Below are positions 63,342 through 64,000 of a DNA stretch of 64,000 bases, in pieces. Location: NCBI RefSeq assembly GCF_000744095.1, contig NZ_JQLI01000008.1:2728001-2792000 (forward strand), written 5' to 3'. Positions within the stretch are counted from its first letter, which is position 1, and each line of letters begins with the position of its first letter. Both the position numbers and the translations under genes were made by a program. The notes beneath the pieces are model-generated. The model was not told the origin of the DNA. It ran no database searches and saw only the letters and a program-made list of their open reading frames with translations. The stretch comes from Cupriavidus necator A5-1. Lineage in GTDB: Bacteria; Pseudomonadota; Gammaproteobacteria; Burkholderiales; Burkholderiaceae.

Positions 63342-64000
63342 ATGCGCAGCACGTCTCTCTTCAAGCGCCTGGCGGTCGCCCTGTCCACCATCGGCGCCAT
63401 CGGTTTTATCGCCGCCGGCAGCGCCTCGGCCCAGGAACAGACCATCCGCGTCGGCACCGTCAGCGGCCCGGATGCCGAAGTCTGGCAAGTCGTCCAGAAA
63501 GTGGCCAAGCGCAACGGCCTGAACGTCAAGGTCGTGGAGTTCAACGACTACGTGCAGCCCAACGCCGCACTGGACGCAGGCGACCTGGATGCCAACAGCT
63601 TCCAGCACCAACCCTACCTCGATAGCCAGGTCAAGCAGCGCGGCTACAAGATGACCAGCGTCGGCTACACCTATATCTCGCCGCTGGGCATTTATTCGAA
63701 GAACCTGAAGTCGGCCAAGGACCTGCCGCAAGGCGCCAAGGTCGCCGTGCCCAACGACCCGTCCAACGAGAACCGTGCCCTGCTGCTGCTCCAGTCGCAA
63801 GGCGTGATCAAGCTCAAGGCCGGCGCCGGCACCAACGGTGTCAACGCCACCCCGCTGGACTTGGCCGAGAACCCCAGGAAGCTGAAGATCGTGGAACTGG
63901 ACGCCGCCCAGCTGGCGCGCGCCCTGCCCGACGTCAGCGCCGCCGTGATCAACACCAACTACGCGCTCGCCGCCGGCCTGCAGCCGACCAAGGACGCCAT
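63342..64000 (+). CDS. metQ: MetQ/NlpA-family ABC transporter substrate-binding protein (3' end outside window)
   Basis: The first 219 codons are present. A signal peptide ends at SASA-Q without a lipobox cysteine, so this is a soluble periplasmic protein rather than a lipoprotein like E. coli MetQ. The family pattern is clear: IRVGTVSGPDAEVWQ, VVEFNDYVQPNAALDAGDLDANSFQHQPYLD and AVPNDPSNENRALLLL. It should bind D/L-methionine or a related ligand for a MetNI importer; metNI genes are not within the window, so the ligand is unproven. Confidence 0.85.
   Translation, partial: MRSTSLFKRLAVALSTIGAIGFIAAGSASAQEQTIRVGTVSGPDAEVWQVVQKVAKRNGLNVKVVEFNDYVQPNAALDAGDLDANSFQHQPYLDSQVKQRGYKMTSVGYTYISPLGIYSKNLKSAKDLPQGAKVAVPNDPSNENRALLLLQSQGVIKLKAGAGTNGVNATPLDLAENPRKLKIVELDAAQLARALPDVSAAVINTNYALAAGLQPTKDA

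Overview
The window is GC-rich chromosomal DNA (about two thirds G+C, strong GC preference at third codon positions) from a beta-proteobacterium of the Burkholderiaceae. It looks most like Cupriavidus/Ralstonia. This is an inference from gene content: a dapC-dapD-arsC-like-dapE-prmB block, Bug/TctC binding proteins without linked permeases, radA-alr-lplT, and tsaB-rimI-UDG. No database search was possible. Coding density is high; there is no CRISPR, prophage or insertion sequence, so this is core genome with accessory metabolic cassettes.

Layout. 1-2.6 kb: 5' end of smc (minus strand), a ferritin-like protein and a PanE-like reductase. 3.0-12.7 kb: a plus-strand operon for an unusual cbb3-type haem-copper oxidase. 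It starts with a cupredoxin/carboxypeptidase-regulatory-like exported protein, a Tat-exported metallophosphoesterase and a monohaem cytochrome. Then come subunit I, a tri-haem CcoO fusion, CcoS, a CcoP-anchor-like peptide, two 30-31 aa membrane micropeptides, a TauE/SafE-type membrane protein, a CcoI-type copper ATPase and an SCO-like protein. 12.7-19 kb: a DMT exporter and the lysine/diaminopimelate block with prmB. 19.1-22.2 kb: an MFS transporter and a hipBA toxin-antitoxin pair with three evenly spaced operator-like repeats. 22.4-29.6 kb: two Bug proteins, an acyl-CoA ligase, tRNA-Val(GAC), a CaiB-type CoA-transferase, an MDR oxidoreductase and a LysR regulator, which together look like organic-acid uptake and CoA activation.

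29.6-35.4 kb (minus strand): a six-gene membrane-lipid cassette homologous to E. coli ynbABCD, with an added PlsC-type acyltransferase and a small membrane protein. It encodes acylation, CDP-diacylglycerol synthesis, head-group transfer, lipid phosphatase, and hydrolase/methyltransferase functions, but the lipid product is unknown. 35.7-47.1 kb (minus strand): an M14-like peptidase and an unknown protein, then a peptide-utilisation operon: RpiR regulator, isoaspartyl peptidase, GsiABCD-type importer, DmpA-type aminopeptidase and M55 D-aminopeptidase.

47.4-61 kb: housekeeping genes (YheS-type ABC-F, dsbB, GNAT, radA, alr, lplT, DUF1853, family-4 uracil-DNA glycosylase, rimI, tsaB, acyl-CoA-binding protein, DHA2 exporter, DUF1857). 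61.2-64 kb: an SGNH hydrolase, a VOC protein, a mazEF pair and the 5' part of a MetQ-type binding protein. Two copies of a GTTTGC-bounded hairpin repeat (18.97 and 49.4 kb) mark intergenic spaces.

The parts most worth following up are the oxidase operon with its redistributed CcoO/CcoP domains and micropeptides, the ynb-type lipid cassette, the peptide-salvage operon and the hipBA operator array.
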